A DNA stretch of 64,000 nt from an uncultured Algibacter sp. (GCA_947499935.1 CANMQH010000003.1:124001-188000); one strand, 5' to 3'; positions 1 through 10,042 are shown, counted from the stretch's first letter. Numbers and translations are program-made. The notes: generated by a model not told the origin, from the sequence alone.

Positions 1-1382
1 CTCTGGCACTAGCAAGGGCTTTAAAAGTTACAAGTAGTAGATTGAAGTTGATAGAGCATAATATAGCTTTAAACCTCAAAGATTATCACGTATTATGGCT
101 TATTAGAGATGCCGTAGTAAGGATAGCAACAACAGGGTTATCAAATTTTGATTCGCCAGTATTAGGCAATTCATTAGAAGAATCTATTTATGTACTAAAC
201 ACTCTACATGAAATTCTTAATATATACCAAAGTAACTTCAAAAATAAAGCGCTATTTATTGAATGGGAGACAGCGTTGAAAAAGTCTGTAGAATTATTAA
301 AAACAGATTTTAATAATCTAGATAGATACACATTTATAAAGAAGCATACCCATAAACAGCTAGAACTTTTAAGAGATACAAAAGTAGATTGGAGCGTTAG
401 TTTTCCTTTTGAATTAGCTTTAAATACCAATGCAACAAGTTTATTTACTAAAAACACATTTAATCTTGAATATTTTTCTGACTACAAAAATGATACGACG
501 TATTTACAAACTAAAGTAGAACTTGGAAAAGCACTATTTAATGACACTAGGTTTTCTATAAATAACAATATGTCTTGTGCAACGTGTCATATAAAACAAA
601 AAGGTTTTGCAGATGGGAAAGTTACTTTTAATCAAAAAATAAAACGAAATACGCCTACATTGACTTATTCAGGTTTACAGAAATCTTTTTTTTTAGATAA
701 TAGATCAGGTAGTTTAGAAGGGCAAATAGTTGGTGTTGTAAATAATCATGATGAATTTGGTACAGATTTAAAACATATTATAAAGATTGTTAAGGACGAT
801 AAAAACTATGCAAAATCTTTTGATTCACTTTACAATAGAGGTGCTACAGATATGAATATAAGACATTCTATAGCATCATATGTTAGATCTCTTAATTTGT
901 TTAATTCAAAATTTGACAACAATATAAATGGCAAAGAAAATACACTGACTAAAATTGAGAAAAAAGGGTTTAATTTATTTATGGGCAAGGCAGCTTGTGC
1001 AACATGTCATTTTCCACCTTTGTTTAATGGTACCGTCCCTCCTAATTTTAATGAGTCTGAACTTGAAATTATTGGTGTGCCAGAAACTGTTGAAAATAAG
1101 GTTTTGGATGATGATTTAGGGCGGTATAATGTTTTTAAAACGGAAGAAAGAAAAGGCGCTTTTAAAACGCCTACTTTAAGAAATATAGCTTTAACAGCAC
1201 CCTATATGCACAATGGGGTGTATAATACGATGGAACAAGTTATGGATTTTTATAATAAAGGAGGTGGTAAGGGCTTAGGTTTAAATGTATCACATCAAAC
1301 CTTACCTTTTGATAAATTAAATTTATCTGAAATGGAGCAGCAAGCTATTATAGCTTTCATGAAAACTCTAACAGATTACTAA
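1..1382 (+). CDS. Di-haem cytochrome c peroxidase / MauG-family protein, 5' end outside window
   Basis: Periplasmic c-type di-haem protein of the cytochrome c peroxidase/MauG family, which reduces hydrogen peroxide or oxidises a partner using electrons from small cytochromes. The frame is open back to base 3, so the TTG at 42 is not the real start and the N-terminus lies upstream. Two haem-binding CxxCH motifs (CATCH) are encoded at 576-590 and 996-1010. A later PYMHNG segment resembles the distal part of the second haem domain. About 150 residues before the first haem form a helical extension outside the basic peroxidase fold; longer peroxidases of this kind occur in Bacteroidota. The substrate cannot be told from sequence. 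Confidence 0.88.
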   Translation, partial: LALARALKVTSSRLKLIEHNIALNLKDYHVLWLIRDAVVRIATTGLSNFDSPVLGNSLEESIYVLNTLHEILNIYQSNFKNKALFIEWETALKKSVELLKTDFNNLDRYTFIKKHTHKQLELLRDTKVDWSVSFPFELALNTNATSLFTKNTFNLEYFSDYKNDTTYLQTKVELGKALFNDTRFSINNNMSCATCHIKQKGFADGKVTFNQKIKRNTPTLTYSGLQKSFFLDNRSGSLEGQIVGVVNNHDEFGTDLKHIIKIVKDDKNYAKSFDSLYNRGATDMNIRHSIASYVRSLNLFNSKFDNNINGKENTLTKIEKKGFNLFMGKAACATCHFPPLFNGTVPPNFNESELEIIGVPETVENKVLDDDLGRYNVFKTEERKGAFKTPTLRNIALTAPYMHNGVYNTMEQVMDFYNKGGGKGLGLNVSHQTLPFDKLNLSEMEQQAIIAFMKTLTDY

Positions 1383-1441
1383 AATTAATCAAATTGAATT
1401 ATTTATTTTAGTAAAGTAAGTCGATTTTTTGTATTTTAATG

Positions 1442-1500
1442 AACTCATATTGTTTTTATAGGCTTCTAGAGAAACATAAAAAGTCAATATGAGTTTTATA
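1442..1500 (+). terminator. Long stem-loop after the peroxidase gene
   Basis: An 11-bp perfect stem (1442-1452 with 1485-1495) is extended by a 7-bp inner stem (1453-1459 with 1476-1482) after a two-base bulge. It is followed by TTATA. It sits 60 bases after the peroxidase stop and 20 bases before the next start, so it probably ends the peroxidase transcript. The U-tract is weak. Confidence 0.5.
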
Positions 1501-1514
1501 TATAAAACATAGTC

Positions 1515-2780
1515 ATGAAAAATTTAGCATACATTATTTTAATTTGTAGTTGTTTTGTTTTTGCATTATGGCAAAATGTATTAATAGCGCAGACAACAAA
1601 TCCATTTACTCAACTTGGAACTAAAGTTTTAGATGCTAATACAAAAAAACCTTTGGTATTTGCAAATATAAATATAGAGAACTCTAATATAAGCACAGTT
1701 ACAAATAACGATGGCGAGTTTATTTTAAAAATACCTAATAATTTGTTAGATGGCATCTTGGTTATTTCACATTTAGGGTATGAAAAGAAAACACTTAAAA
1801 TAACTTCTATTAAGAACCTTAAAGAAATCTCTTTATTGCCTGCGTATACAGAATTAGGTGAAATTAGTATCAATGCTACTAATATAGATGCTAAATCCTT
1901 GGTTTTAGAAACCTTAAAAAAGAAAACCACTATTTATAACAATAATAAAACTGTGATGACGGCATTTTACAGAGAAACTATAAAGCGAAGAAAAAAAAAC
2001 GCATCGATTTCTGAGGCTGTCGTAAAAATTTATAAACAACCTTATGATAACCAAAGAAAAGACCATATAGAACTTATTAAAGCACGAAAAAAATCTGATT
2101 ATAAACGGCTAGATACTTTGGCTTTAAAACTTCAAGGTGGGCCGTTTAGTAATATTTATACAGACATTATTAAATATCCTGAATTTATTTTTACCCAATC
2201 AGAAATTCCGTTATATGATTTTAGTTATGGACCATCCACTCAAATTGATAAAAACTTGGTATATGTAGTTAATTTTAAACAAAAAGACAATATTGAAATA
2301 CCACTTTACTATGGTAAATTATATATTGATGCTAATACGTTAGCCCTCACAAATGCAGTGTATAGTTTAAATGTATCTAATAGAGCATTGTCTAGCAAAA
2401 TGTATGTTCGTAAAAAACCTTTGCGAGCAGAAGTTTATCCTACAGAAGCAACATACCGAGTGAATTATAGGACGAAAAATGGAAGATGGCATTATGCTTA
2501 TAGTAATATATCTTTAGCATTTAAGGTAAACTGGAAAGGTAAACTGTTTAATAACAGCTATACATTAAGTAGTGAAATGGCTATTACAGATTGGGAGGTA
2601 CATAGCCCAACATTATCTAAAGTAACAAATCAAGTTTTGCGACCTACAACCATATTAAGCGAAAAAGCATCTGGTTTTTCGGATCCAAGATTTTGGGGCG
2701 CTTACAATATTATTGAACCAGAAAAGTCTATTGAATCTGCCATTAAAAAAATTCAAAAACAATTGTTAAAGCAATCTTAA
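1515..2780 (+). CDS. Exported protein with carboxypeptidase-like regulatory domain
   Basis: A hydrophobic signal sequence (about residues 3-25, ending LIAQ) is followed by a carboxypeptidase-regulatory-like beta-sandwich domain (about residues 33-115; pattern GTKVLDANTKKPLVFANI, later NDGEFILKIP). This domain occurs at the N-terminus of many Bacteroidota outer-membrane proteins. The remaining 300 residues resemble the non-barrel part of DUF5686-like proteins, but at 421 residues there is no room for the usual large barrel and no TonB-dependent receptor plug. It is probably periplasmic or outer-membrane associated. Function unknown. It has its own intergenic region on both sides. Confidence 0.75.
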   Translation: MKNLAYIILICSCFVFALWQNVLIAQTTNPFTQLGTKVLDANTKKPLVFANINIENSNISTVTNNDGEFILKIPNNLLDGILVISHLGYEKKTLKITSIKNLKEISLLPAYTELGEISINATNIDAKSLVLETLKKKTTIYNNNKTVMTAFYRETIKRRKKNASISEAVVKIYKQPYDNQRKDHIELIKARKKSDYKRLDTLALKLQGGPFSNIYTDIIKYPEFIFTQSEIPLYDFSYGPSTQIDKNLVYVVNFKQKDNIEIPLYYGKLYIDANTLALTNAVYSLNVSNRALSSKMYVRKKPLRAEVYPTEATYRVNYRTKNGRWHYAYSNISLAFKVNWKGKLFNNSYTLSSEMAITDWEVHSPTLSKVTNQVLRPTTILSEKASGFSDPRFWGAYNIIEPEKSIESAIKKIQKQLLKQS

Positions 2781-2909
2781 CTATACAATCCATATTTTTT
2801 AGTTGGTTGATATGTATAATGTTATTTTTAGTCAAAATTTTCGTGTTAATAGTGCTGAAGATTGTAACTTTATCGACTTTATTTAAGATAATAATAGACA
2901 ATCTAGCCG

Positions 2910-4193
2910 ATGAAATTATTAGTAAGCGTTTCCATATTTTTGTTCATAACATTTTCTGTATTTGCTCAGCGCATTGTTTTCCCTAGTCAAAATCAGTTTT
3001 ACCGTTTTTTAGAAGACCCTTCGCATGTGTCTCACAACGGAGCTTATAATATGACGGGTATGTTACAGGTTTCAGATACAGAAACGACAAATACTTCTCA
3101 GTATTTAGCAGCTCAATTATCTCCATTTAGTAATGTGGCTTTTGGGTTAGATTACGCAAAACATAGTTATGGCGCGTTTCGTTATTCGCATATTATGTTT
3201 AATAGTAGAGTGCGTTTAGAACTAGGAAATAAATTTAATGTTTTTAATTTTGGACTTTCTGTTGGTCCAGATAAATTAAATCTAGTTAAATCATCTAAAG
3301 CAAAAGTTACTGCCGCATATCGACTTGCATTACATTATACGCGTAATGATTTTACTATTGGAGGATTTTTAAATCATAATCCAATTCAAAGCAGTGTTTC
3401 AGAAATTAATACACCAACACTTATTAAATCAAGAGGCTATGTGGCTTATGTATCTTACAATTTTGCATTGTCAGATAATTTTAGGTTAACCCCATTGTTT
3501 AGATATAATGCTTATGAATCTTTAAATATAGCAGAAGGTGTAGCTTTAATGAACTATAAAGGGAATTATGAAATGGCATTATCCTATAAAAACGATTATG
3601 GATTAAGTGTAGCTTTAAGTGGAAAAGTGTCAAGAAAAATAAAGCTTAGTTATTCTTATGAGAAGGCATTGGGTGTACAAAATTTTGATGATGTGCATGC
3701 TATTGGACTTTCTGTAGATTTATCTCCAAAAGGCTCAGAGCCGCCAGAATGGTTGGTAAATGTAGAGAAGGGGAATGAGAAAATACGTAGAATTAAGCCT
3801 AAAAAAGAGAAAAAGCCTCTTGAAGAACGAGGTATTCCTGTGTTTGAATTTGAAGAAGAGGAAAACGATAGCTTATCAAATAATAATATCTCGGTAAAAC
3901 AAACTAACCAGCCGATGCGTGAAGATGATCCTGATGATATTGTTGATAATCATTTAAAACCTGGGTATTATCTTGTTTTAGGTAGCTTTAAAGAGGTTGA
4001 AAATGCTGAAAAAGAATTAGAACGATTGAAGAAAAAAGGATTTTATGCCAGATATGGAAAGAAAAACGCCCAAGACCAGTTTAATTACGTATATGTAGAT
4101 AGATATATTGATAAAAGTATAGCGACCAAAAAACTTTTAGAAAAACAAAATGAAAAAGGTTTAGAAAGAACGTGGTTACTCTTAATTAAATAG
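2910..4193 (+). CDS. PorP/SprF-family T9SS outer-membrane protein with C-terminal SPOR domain
   Basis: Signal peptide (residues 1-19, ending VFAQ), then a beta-rich PorP/SprF-type domain (about residues 20-275) whose early FYRFLEDPSHVSHNGAYN corresponds to the conserved start of that family. PorP/SprF proteins anchor T9SS substrates or gliding adhesins at the outer membrane. A charged linker (about 280-345, rich in K, E and D) leads to a SPOR domain at the C-terminus (about 347-425, starting PGYYLVLGSFKEVENAEKEL), which in other proteins binds denuded peptidoglycan. At 427 residues it is about 100 longer than plain PorP/SprF. No large adhesin gene is adjacent, unlike many sprF loci. Confidence 0.8.
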   Translation: MKLLVSVSIFLFITFSVFAQRIVFPSQNQFYRFLEDPSHVSHNGAYNMTGMLQVSDTETTNTSQYLAAQLSPFSNVAFGLDYAKHSYGAFRYSHIMFNSRVRLELGNKFNVFNFGLSVGPDKLNLVKSSKAKVTAAYRLALHYTRNDFTIGGFLNHNPIQSSVSEINTPTLIKSRGYVAYVSYNFALSDNFRLTPLFRYNAYESLNIAEGVALMNYKGNYEMALSYKNDYGLSVALSGKVSRKIKLSYSYEKALGVQNFDDVHAIGLSVDLSPKGSEPPEWLVNVEKGNEKIRRIKPKKEKKPLEERGIPVFEFEEEENDSLSNNNISVKQTNQPMREDDPDDIVDNHLKPGYYLVLGSFKEVENAEKELERLKKKGFYARYGKKNAQDQFNYVYVDRYIDKSIATKKLLEKQNEKGLERTWLLLIK

Positions 4194-4253
4194 TTCAATT
4201 TTTAAGGTGCTAAGCTTTTTGAGAATATATATGTATTATAACCCTCAATTTAA

Positions 4254-5375
4254 ATGGCTATGTGTTCAAAATTCACTTCTATTAAACGTTTACTTTCATT
4301 AATATGTTTCTTAATTTTTGTTTCTGCTTTATCTCAACAAAAAAAAATATTGGTTTATCATGAAACTAATGGTTTTAGGCATAATTCTATAGATTCTGGA
4401 ATTGATATGTTTATTGCTTTGGCTGCAAAAGATAATGATAGGTGGTTAATCGATGATTCCGACAATTCTAATGTATTTACAACATCTAATTTAGCGCAAT
4501 ACGATGCCGTGGTTTTTTTAAATACATCGGGTCAAGATGAGACTGACTTTAGAGGTGATTTGTTAACAGATTCAGAAAAAAGTGCGTTTGAAGCATTTAT
4601 TGAAAGCGGAAAAGGGTTTATAGGCATTCATGCCGCTTCAGATACCTATCGTAATAAAATATGGCCTTTTTATAATGAGTTGGTGGGGGCCATTGTCCAA
4701 AATGACCCTAATCATACCCCAAATAATTTTAGTGCTAATAACGTTATTAAACAGAGTCATCCTATAATTAATTTTTTGGGTGATGTAGATAGTAAATGGG
4801 AAAAAGATGAAGAATATTACTATTGGGAAATAAATGGAGGCCAGTTAAGTACAGACAATCAAGTTTTACTTGAAGTAGAATCTACAGGGTTTGAAAGTTA
4901 TGATGCTGCAAGGCCTACCACTTGGTATAAAGAGGCTATAACTTATGATGATGATAATAACGTTAGCACGCCCGATGTTACACTATCTAATATTCGTTCG
5001 TTTTACACCTCTTTAGGTCATAACAGCCGTGATTATGATGATGATAATAACTTTATACAATTAATTGAAAATGCCACATTATGGGTATTAGGCGAACAAA
5101 CATTAAGGATTACAAATGATTTAAAGTTGAGCATTAAACTTTTTCCTAATCCTACAGAAAAATTAATCCATATTCAAGGGCAGAATTTATCTAAAAATAC
5201 AACAGTATCTATATACAATGTTTTGGGTAGCGTTGTCATACCTAATGCTTTAATTGATTTTAATGTAAATAATGGTACGGCTAAGCTTAATGTTTCAAAT
5301 TTAAAATCAGGCATCTATTTTTTGAATGTGAAAAGTGATAATCAATCAGAAACATTTAAGTTCTTGAAAAAGTAA
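4254..5375 (+). CDS. Secreted ThuA-domain protein, T9SS cargo
   Basis: The signal peptide is followed by a ThuA-like domain (about residues 29-280; KKILVYHETNGFRHNSI, GFIGIHAASDT, FYTSLGHN). This class I glutamine-amidotransferase-like fold is common in sugar-degrading Bacteroidota, often as trehalose-utilisation or putative glycosyl hydrolase proteins. The last 80 residues form a T9SS type A sorting domain (FPNPTEKL, then GIYFLNVKSDNQSETFKFLKK-type end), so the protein should be exported through the T9SS. Substrate unknown. An internal repeat of the DDDNN motif (about residues 230 and 263) may be a metal-binding loop. Confidence 0.82.
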   Translation: MAMCSKFTSIKRLLSLICFLIFVSALSQQKKILVYHETNGFRHNSIDSGIDMFIALAAKDNDRWLIDDSDNSNVFTTSNLAQYDAVVFLNTSGQDETDFRGDLLTDSEKSAFEAFIESGKGFIGIHAASDTYRNKIWPFYNELVGAIVQNDPNHTPNNFSANNVIKQSHPIINFLGDVDSKWEKDEEYYYWEINGGQLSTDNQVLLEVESTGFESYDAARPTTWYKEAITYDDDNNVSTPDVTLSNIRSFYTSLGHNSRDYDDDNNFIQLIENATLWVLGEQTLRITNDLKLSIKLFPNPTEKLIHIQGQNLSKNTTVSIYNVLGSVVIPNALIDFNVNNGTAKLNVSNLKSGIYFLNVKSDNQSETFKFLKK

Positions 5376-5412
5376 ACTATAAAAGTCATTATCTTAATTT
5401 ATATTTCTAACG

Positions 5413-5612
5413 TGAGTTCGATATATTGTTGTTTGACAATCCGTTATTTGAAAATAAAAATAGGAGAAATGTGTCATTCCGAACGAGGAACGAGGAGGGA
5501 TCTCATCTTTCTGAGATGTCTTGTCGCTCATGTCTTCGCTTTGTCGACATGACAAATCACTGTTTGTCAGAAATATAAATGCTATCGTTTATTGAGTTTT
5601 ATATCGAACTCA
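5413..5612. repeat. 13-bp inverted repeat flanking a repetitive element
   Basis: TGAGTTCGATATA at 5413-5425 is exactly complementary to TATATCGAACTCA at 5600-5612. The two arms enclose the structured repeat at 5472-5554 and a separate 7-bp hairpin (5550-5556 with 5563-5569). The arrangement looks like a non-coding mobile or repeat insertion between the ThuA gene and guaA. No coding frame is present. Confidence 0.55.
5472..5554. repeat. Intergenic palindromic repeat, copy 1
   Basis: Begins TGTCATTCCGAACGAGGAAC and ends in ATGACA, so the ends are inverted (TGTCAT/ATGACA). An internal 6-bp stem, ATCTCA/TGAGAT, follows a direct repeat of GAACGAG. The first 36 bases match 53323-53358 at 34 of 36 positions. 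Repeats of this look occur between genes in many Flavobacteriaceae; that statement is from memory. Function unknown. Confidence 0.7.
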
Positions 5613-5736
5613 TGTTTCTAGTTAGTTTACCATGTAATACCATCATTATTTTAAGTACTTTTTATACTTATTTTTAATTGTTGAAAATTTAGTTAAAAAA
5701 TTACAATTCGTGATTCGTCATTCAAAAATCAATTGC

Positions 5737-5744
5737 TATTTTTG
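5737..5744 (+). promoter_or_regulatory. guaA promoter -7 element (TATTTTTG)
   Basis: Exact match to the Bacteroidota -7 consensus TAnnTTTG. It ends only three bases before the guaA ATG at 5748, so transcription from it would begin at or next to the start codon (leaderless message). No clear -33 TTTG is visible at the usual spacing. Confidence 0.5.
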
Positions 5745-5747
5745 CGC

Positions 5748-7283
5748 ATGCAACATGATAAGGTATTAATATTAGACTTCGGATCGCAATACACACAACT
5801 TATTGCTCGTAGAGTTAGAGAACTCAACATTTATTCCGAAATACATCCATTCAATAAAATTCCAAAAAACCTAGAAGAATACAAAGCTGTAGTGCTTTCT
5901 GGTAGTCCTTTTTCTGTACGAAGCGAAGAGGCTTTACACCCAGATCTTACAAATATTAGGGGTAAAAAGCCTATGTTGGCCGTGTGTTATGGTGCTCAAT
6001 ATTTAGCTCATTTTTCAGGTGGAGAAGTAGCACCATCAAATACTAGAGAATATGGTCGTGCTAATTTATCCTATATTAAAAAAGACGAATTATTTTTTAA
6101 TAATATAGAAGAACAGAGTCAAGTTTGGATGAGCCACAGTGATACCATCAAGCATTTGCCAACAAACGGAGTATTATTGGCGAGTACTAGCGATGTTAAA
6201 AATGCAGCTTATAAAATTGAAGGCGAACAAACTTATGCGATTCAATTTCATCCAGAAGTATACCATTCAACAGATGGAAAGCAGTTACTAGAAAACTTTT
6301 TAGTAAATATTGCTCAACTACGTCAAGATTGGACACCAGATTCTTTTGTAGATGAGACTGTCGCTGCCATTCAAGAAAAAGTAGGAAACGATAAAGTGGT
6401 TTTAGGGCTTTCTGGAGGTGTAGATTCTACAGTAGCAGCTGTATTACTTAATAAAGCTATAGGTAAAAACCTGTACTGTATTTTTGTAAATAATGGATTG
6501 CTAAGAAAAAACGAATTTGAAAGTGTTTTAAACCAATACGAAGGTATGGGGCTAAACGTTAAAGGCGTTGATGCATCCAAACGGTTTTTAGATGCTTTAG
6601 CTGGTATAGAAGATCCAGAAAAAAAGCGTAAAGCTATCGGTAATGCCTTTATAGAAGTCTTTGATGATGAAGCCAATAAATTAGAAGACGTAAAATGGTT
6701 AGCACAAGGGACTATTTATCCAGACGTTATAGAAAGTGTTTCTGCAACAGGAGGGCCATCGGCTACTATAAAAAGTCATCATAATGTTGGTGGATTGCCA
6801 GATTTTATGAAACTTAAAATAGTAGAGCCATTACGTGCTATATTTAAAGATGAAGTTAGACGTGTTGGAGCTACATTAGGTATCGATGCAGAGCTTTTAG
6901 GGCGTCACCCTTTTCCAGGGCCAGGACTGGGCATTCGTATTTTAGGAGATATTACAGCCGAGAAGGTTCGTATTTTACAAGACGTTGATGCTATTTTTAT
7001 AAACGGTTTAAAATCTTGGGGATTATACGATAAAGTTTGGCAAGCAGGAGCTATGCTCTTACCAGTAAACAGTGTAGGGGTTATGGGCGATGAGCGCACG
7101 TACGAAAAGTGTGTTGCTTTAAGAGCTGTAGAAAGTACAGATGGTATGACTGCAGATTGGGTAAATTTACCCTACGAGTTTTTGCAAAAAACATCAAACG
7201 ATATAATAAATAAGGTAAAAGGCGTTAATAGAGTAGTTTACGACATTAGTTCTAAGCCACCTGCAACCATTGAGTGGGAATAG
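5748..7283 (+). CDS. guaA: GMP synthase (glutamine-hydrolysing)
   Basis: Converts XMP to GMP with ATP and glutamine, the last step of guanine nucleotide synthesis, in the cytosol. All three domains are present. The class I glutamine amidotransferase has its nucleophile in AVCYGAQ (about residue 79) and the His-Glu pair in QFHPEVYHS (about 167). The ATP-pyrophosphatase has the PP-loop LSGGVDST (about 221-228). The C-terminal GMP synthase domain ends KPPATIEWE. Length 511 residues, normal for the family. The ATG at 5748 ([12 protein letters not shown]) is chosen over an in-frame TTG at 5733, because that TTG lies in the -7 promoter element and the family starts here. Confidence 0.98.
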   Translation: MQHDKVLILDFGSQYTQLIARRVRELNIYSEIHPFNKIPKNLEEYKAVVLSGSPFSVRSEEALHPDLTNIRGKKPMLAVCYGAQYLAHFSGGEVAPSNTREYGRANLSYIKKDELFFNNIEEQSQVWMSHSDTIKHLPTNGVLLASTSDVKNAAYKIEGEQTYAIQFHPEVYHSTDGKQLLENFLVNIAQLRQDWTPDSFVDETVAAIQEKVGNDKVVLGLSGGVDSTVAAVLLNKAIGKNLYCIFVNNGLLRKNEFESVLNQYEGMGLNVKGVDASKRFLDALAGIEDPEKKRKAIGNAFIEVFDDEANKLEDVKWLAQGTIYPDVIESVSATGGPSATIKSHHNVGGLPDFMKLKIVEPLRAIFKDEVRRVGATLGIDAELLGRHPFPGPGLGIRILGDITAEKVRILQDVDAIFINGLKSWGLYDKVWQAGAMLLPVNSVGVMGDERTYEKCVALRAVESTDGMTADWVNLPYEFLQKTSNDIINKVKGVNRVVYDISSKPPATIEWE

Positions 7284-7452
7284 TTTTTTAAATAGTAATA
7301 CCCCAATAGTAACCTATTTTGGCACGTTATGTGTAATTAATAAAAATAAATTGTAGTTCAATTATTTTATAATTAAGCTATAATTGCAAAACAAACGTAT
7401 ATGATTAAATTAAATACGTTTTATTATATTTATATAGGGAGATAACAATAAC

Positions 7453-9381
7453 ATGAAAAGATATTTATTAGTATTCATTTTAGTTTTTACATTTTGTTTT
7501 ACAAGTGTTGAAGCGCAAAACTTTAAAACCCATCAAGTTAAAAAGGGAGAAACTGTAGAGAGTATTGCTGAAAAGTATACGATAACAGTTTCCGAAATTT
7601 ATAGTTTAAATCCAGACGCTAAAATAAAGCTAAAACCCAATACGGTTTTAATTATCCCTACATCTAAATCACAAAACCAAGAAACTAAAGTAAAGATCAC
7701 AAAAGAACTACAAGGGTTTAAAGAACACAAAACTAGGCGTAAAGAAACGTTATATAGTCTATCTAAAAAATATAATGTTGGTGAAGACGAAATAAAAAAA
7801 TATAATAAGTTCTTATATGCAAACCCGCTTAGAAAAGGAGATCGATTACAAATACCTAAGTTTAAAGTTATAGAAGTTCTTGCTAAAGCAACAATGCCCT
7901 ATAAAGTAAAACCTAAAGAAGGTAAATGGCGCATTGCTTATAAATTTGGAATTACTTTAGAAGAATTTGAAAAACTTAATCCAGACATAGAAGATGTTTT
8001 AAAAGATGGTCAAGTTGTTAATGTTCCTAATTTAGATATAGACGAAGTCAATGTTTTTGATGAAAAATACAGTTATTACAAGGTGCTACCTAAAGAGGGC
8101 TTTTATCGCTTAAAGGTAAAGTTAGGTTTAGAAAAAGATCAATTAGAAGCGTTAAATCCTGAGTTGAAAGAAAGTGGATTAAAAGATGGTATGATTTTGA
8201 AAATACCATTTACTGAAAAAGTTACTGAGATAGAAAATAATGAGATGGAAATCATCAATTTAAAAGATAGTATTTCAGATTTTAATACAAAGCATATTGC
8301 AGTCATGTTGCCCTTTAGAATGGATCGTGTAGATTTTGATTCTATTGTAGATGCAAAACAAAGCATAAAAAAGGACCCTTATTTAAATGCATCGTTAGAT
8401 TTCTATTCAGGAGTTTTAATGGCTTTAGATGCGTTAAAAGAATTAGGTGTTTCGCTTAATGTAGATGTTTATGATACCAAGTATCAAGCAAGCGAAGTTA
8501 CCAAGATTATTAAGGATAATAATTTTGAAAATGTAGATGCTGTAATTGGCCCCCTAACTCCAGCTAGCTTTGATAAAGCAGCATCGGCTTTACGAAGTTA
8601 CAACACACCAGTAGTATCTCCCATAGGCACAGGTTTAAAATTATATGATAATGTTTTTCAGTCTAGACCTTCTGATGATATGCTGGAAAAAACAATTGTA
8701 AATTTTGTTAAAAAAGATAGTTTAAGTAATGTGATTATAATTTCGGATACTAAAACGACTAAAGCGGCCAATATGCTTAAAGGCCAGTTTAATAATGCTA
8801 AACAGGTTTTTTCGCGAAAAAGCAAAAAAGGCAAAGATGAGTTTTTTGTTACTAAGGAAGATATCATGGGAGTCTTAACATCAGGTAAAAACGTGGTGTT
8901 CTTAGAAACGAAAAACAAAGGTTTAGCATCAAATGTAACGAGTATTTTAGCATCACTAATTAAAAATTCAAATAGTATACAAAAAGGTGATGTCATGGAG
9001 GTTATGCTTACTACAACTAATATGAATTCGGCTTTTGAAGGTGATCAAATCAATAATACGCATTTATCTAAGTTACAGTTTCATTTTGCAACAACGTCTA
9101 AAGAATATAGCGAAAACGATAATAACGATTTCGTTAAAAAATATAATAAATTATATAATATTACACCAAACAAAAGAGCGGTAAGAGGGTATGATTTAAC
9201 TATGGATGTTGTTTTACGTTTAGTATCTTCTGGTGATTTATATATGTCTGTAAATAAAGCACCATTAACGGAGTATGTAGAAAATAAATTTGCTTACAAA
9301 AAGAAACCGTTTGGAGGGTATTATAACGATACAGTCTATCTTGTAAAATACAATGATTTAACTATTGTTGAGGTTAAGTAA
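7453..9381 (+). CDS. Exported LysM-repeat protein with periplasmic-binding (type 1) domain
   Basis: A signal peptide (residues 1-22, ending VEAQ) precedes four LysM-like units (about 25-70, 90-138, 148-195 and 203-252). The first, THQVKKGETVESIAEKY, is the most canonical; the last two are degenerate. LysM modules bind peptidoglycan. From about residue 275 (KHIAVMLPFRMDRVDF) to the end is a type 1 periplasmic-binding-protein fold related to branched-chain amino-acid receptors and LpoA (DAVIGPLTPASFDKAASAL). Probably a periplasmic envelope protein that regulates wall synthesis or holds a ligand; that role is inference. It follows guaA on the same strand with 169 bases between, so it may have its own promoter. 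Confidence 0.85.
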   Translation: MKRYLLVFILVFTFCFTSVEAQNFKTHQVKKGETVESIAEKYTITVSEIYSLNPDAKIKLKPNTVLIIPTSKSQNQETKVKITKELQGFKEHKTRRKETLYSLSKKYNVGEDEIKKYNKFLYANPLRKGDRLQIPKFKVIEVLAKATMPYKVKPKEGKWRIAYKFGITLEEFEKLNPDIEDVLKDGQVVNVPNLDIDEVNVFDEKYSYYKVLPKEGFYRLKVKLGLEKDQLEALNPELKESGLKDGMILKIPFTEKVTEIENNEMEIINLKDSISDFNTKHIAVMLPFRMDRVDFDSIVDAKQSIKKDPYLNASLDFYSGVLMALDALKELGVSLNVDVYDTKYQASEVTKIIKDNNFENVDAVIGPLTPASFDKAASALRSYNTPVVSPIGTGLKLYDNVFQSRPSDDMLEKTIVNFVKKDSLSNVIIISDTKTTKAANMLKGQFNNAKQVFSRKSKKGKDEFFVTKEDIMGVLTSGKNVVFLETKNKGLASNVTSILASLIKNSNSIQKGDVMEVMLTTTNMNSAFEGDQINNTHLSKLQFHFATTSKEYSENDNNDFVKKYNKLYNITPNKRAVRGYDLTMDVVLRLVSSGDLYMSVNKAPLTEYVENKFAYKKKPFGGYYNDTVYLVKYNDLTIVEVK

Positions 9382-9499
9382 TTAGGTTAACGTGATTTAG
9401 TTAATTGGTTTTGTTGTGTAAATCATTTAGTTTTATATAATATAATCGCATTAAAAGTTTTTCCTCAAAAACACCTTTTATTCAATACCTATAGCTTCT

Positions 9500-10042
9500 G
9501 TGATTAGAACCCTATTAATAATATGTTGTTTTTTTACACTTCAACAAGATGAGTCTGTCATTTCTTGGCATGCATCATATAAATTAGTTTGGGATGATTT
9601 TAAAGGAAAACCTAATAATAACATAGAGCCCGTAGCTACTACAGCATCGGGTATTACATTTGGGTTTTCGGTTACCAAAACTGAAGATGATCAAGTTGTA
9701 AGTTTTACTTCAGAAGTTTTTGCACATTTTTATCCAGAGCATTCATGGTACAAACCAGAATTAGCTAACAATCATATTTTAGGGCATGAACAGCTTCATT
9801 TTGATATTACAGAATTACATGTTAGAAAATTTAGGCAGCGTATAAAACAATTAGAGGTTTCTAATACTTTAGAAAAAGATTTAAATAAAATCCATTTAAC
9901 CATTAATAAAGAATTAGCCCAAATGCAAGATAATTATGATGATGAAACGGATTATTCTAGAAATTTTGAATCTCAAGCCAAATGGCAAACTAACATAACT
10001 GATGCATTAGATAAATTATCAGTTTATAAATCTATAGAATAA
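9500..10042 (+). CDS. DUF922-like putative zinc metalloprotease
   Basis: A 180-residue protein with a short hydrophobic N-terminus (residues 1-14) and a GTG start; I see no in-frame ATG that keeps the signal sequence. The motif HEQLHFDITELH near residue 95 is an HExxH zinc site, matching DUF922-type putative secreted proteases. The preceding ISWHASYKLVWDDFKGKP is also typical of that family. Catalytic activity is unproven. It is four bases upstream of the DUF3820 gene and probably cotranscribed with it. Confidence 0.7.
   Translation: MIRTLLIICCFFTLQQDESVISWHASYKLVWDDFKGKPNNNIEPVATTASGITFGFSVTKTEDDQVVSFTSEVFAHFYPEHSWYKPELANNHILGHEQLHFDITELHVRKFRQRIKQLEVSNTLEKDLNKIHLTINKELAQMQDNYDDETDYSRNFESQAKWQTNITDALDKLSVYKSIE

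Noticed and set aside
5733-5747. TTG start for guaA 15 bases upstream of the ATG
   Set aside because: It lies within the -7 promoter element, and the family begins at the ATG at 5748.
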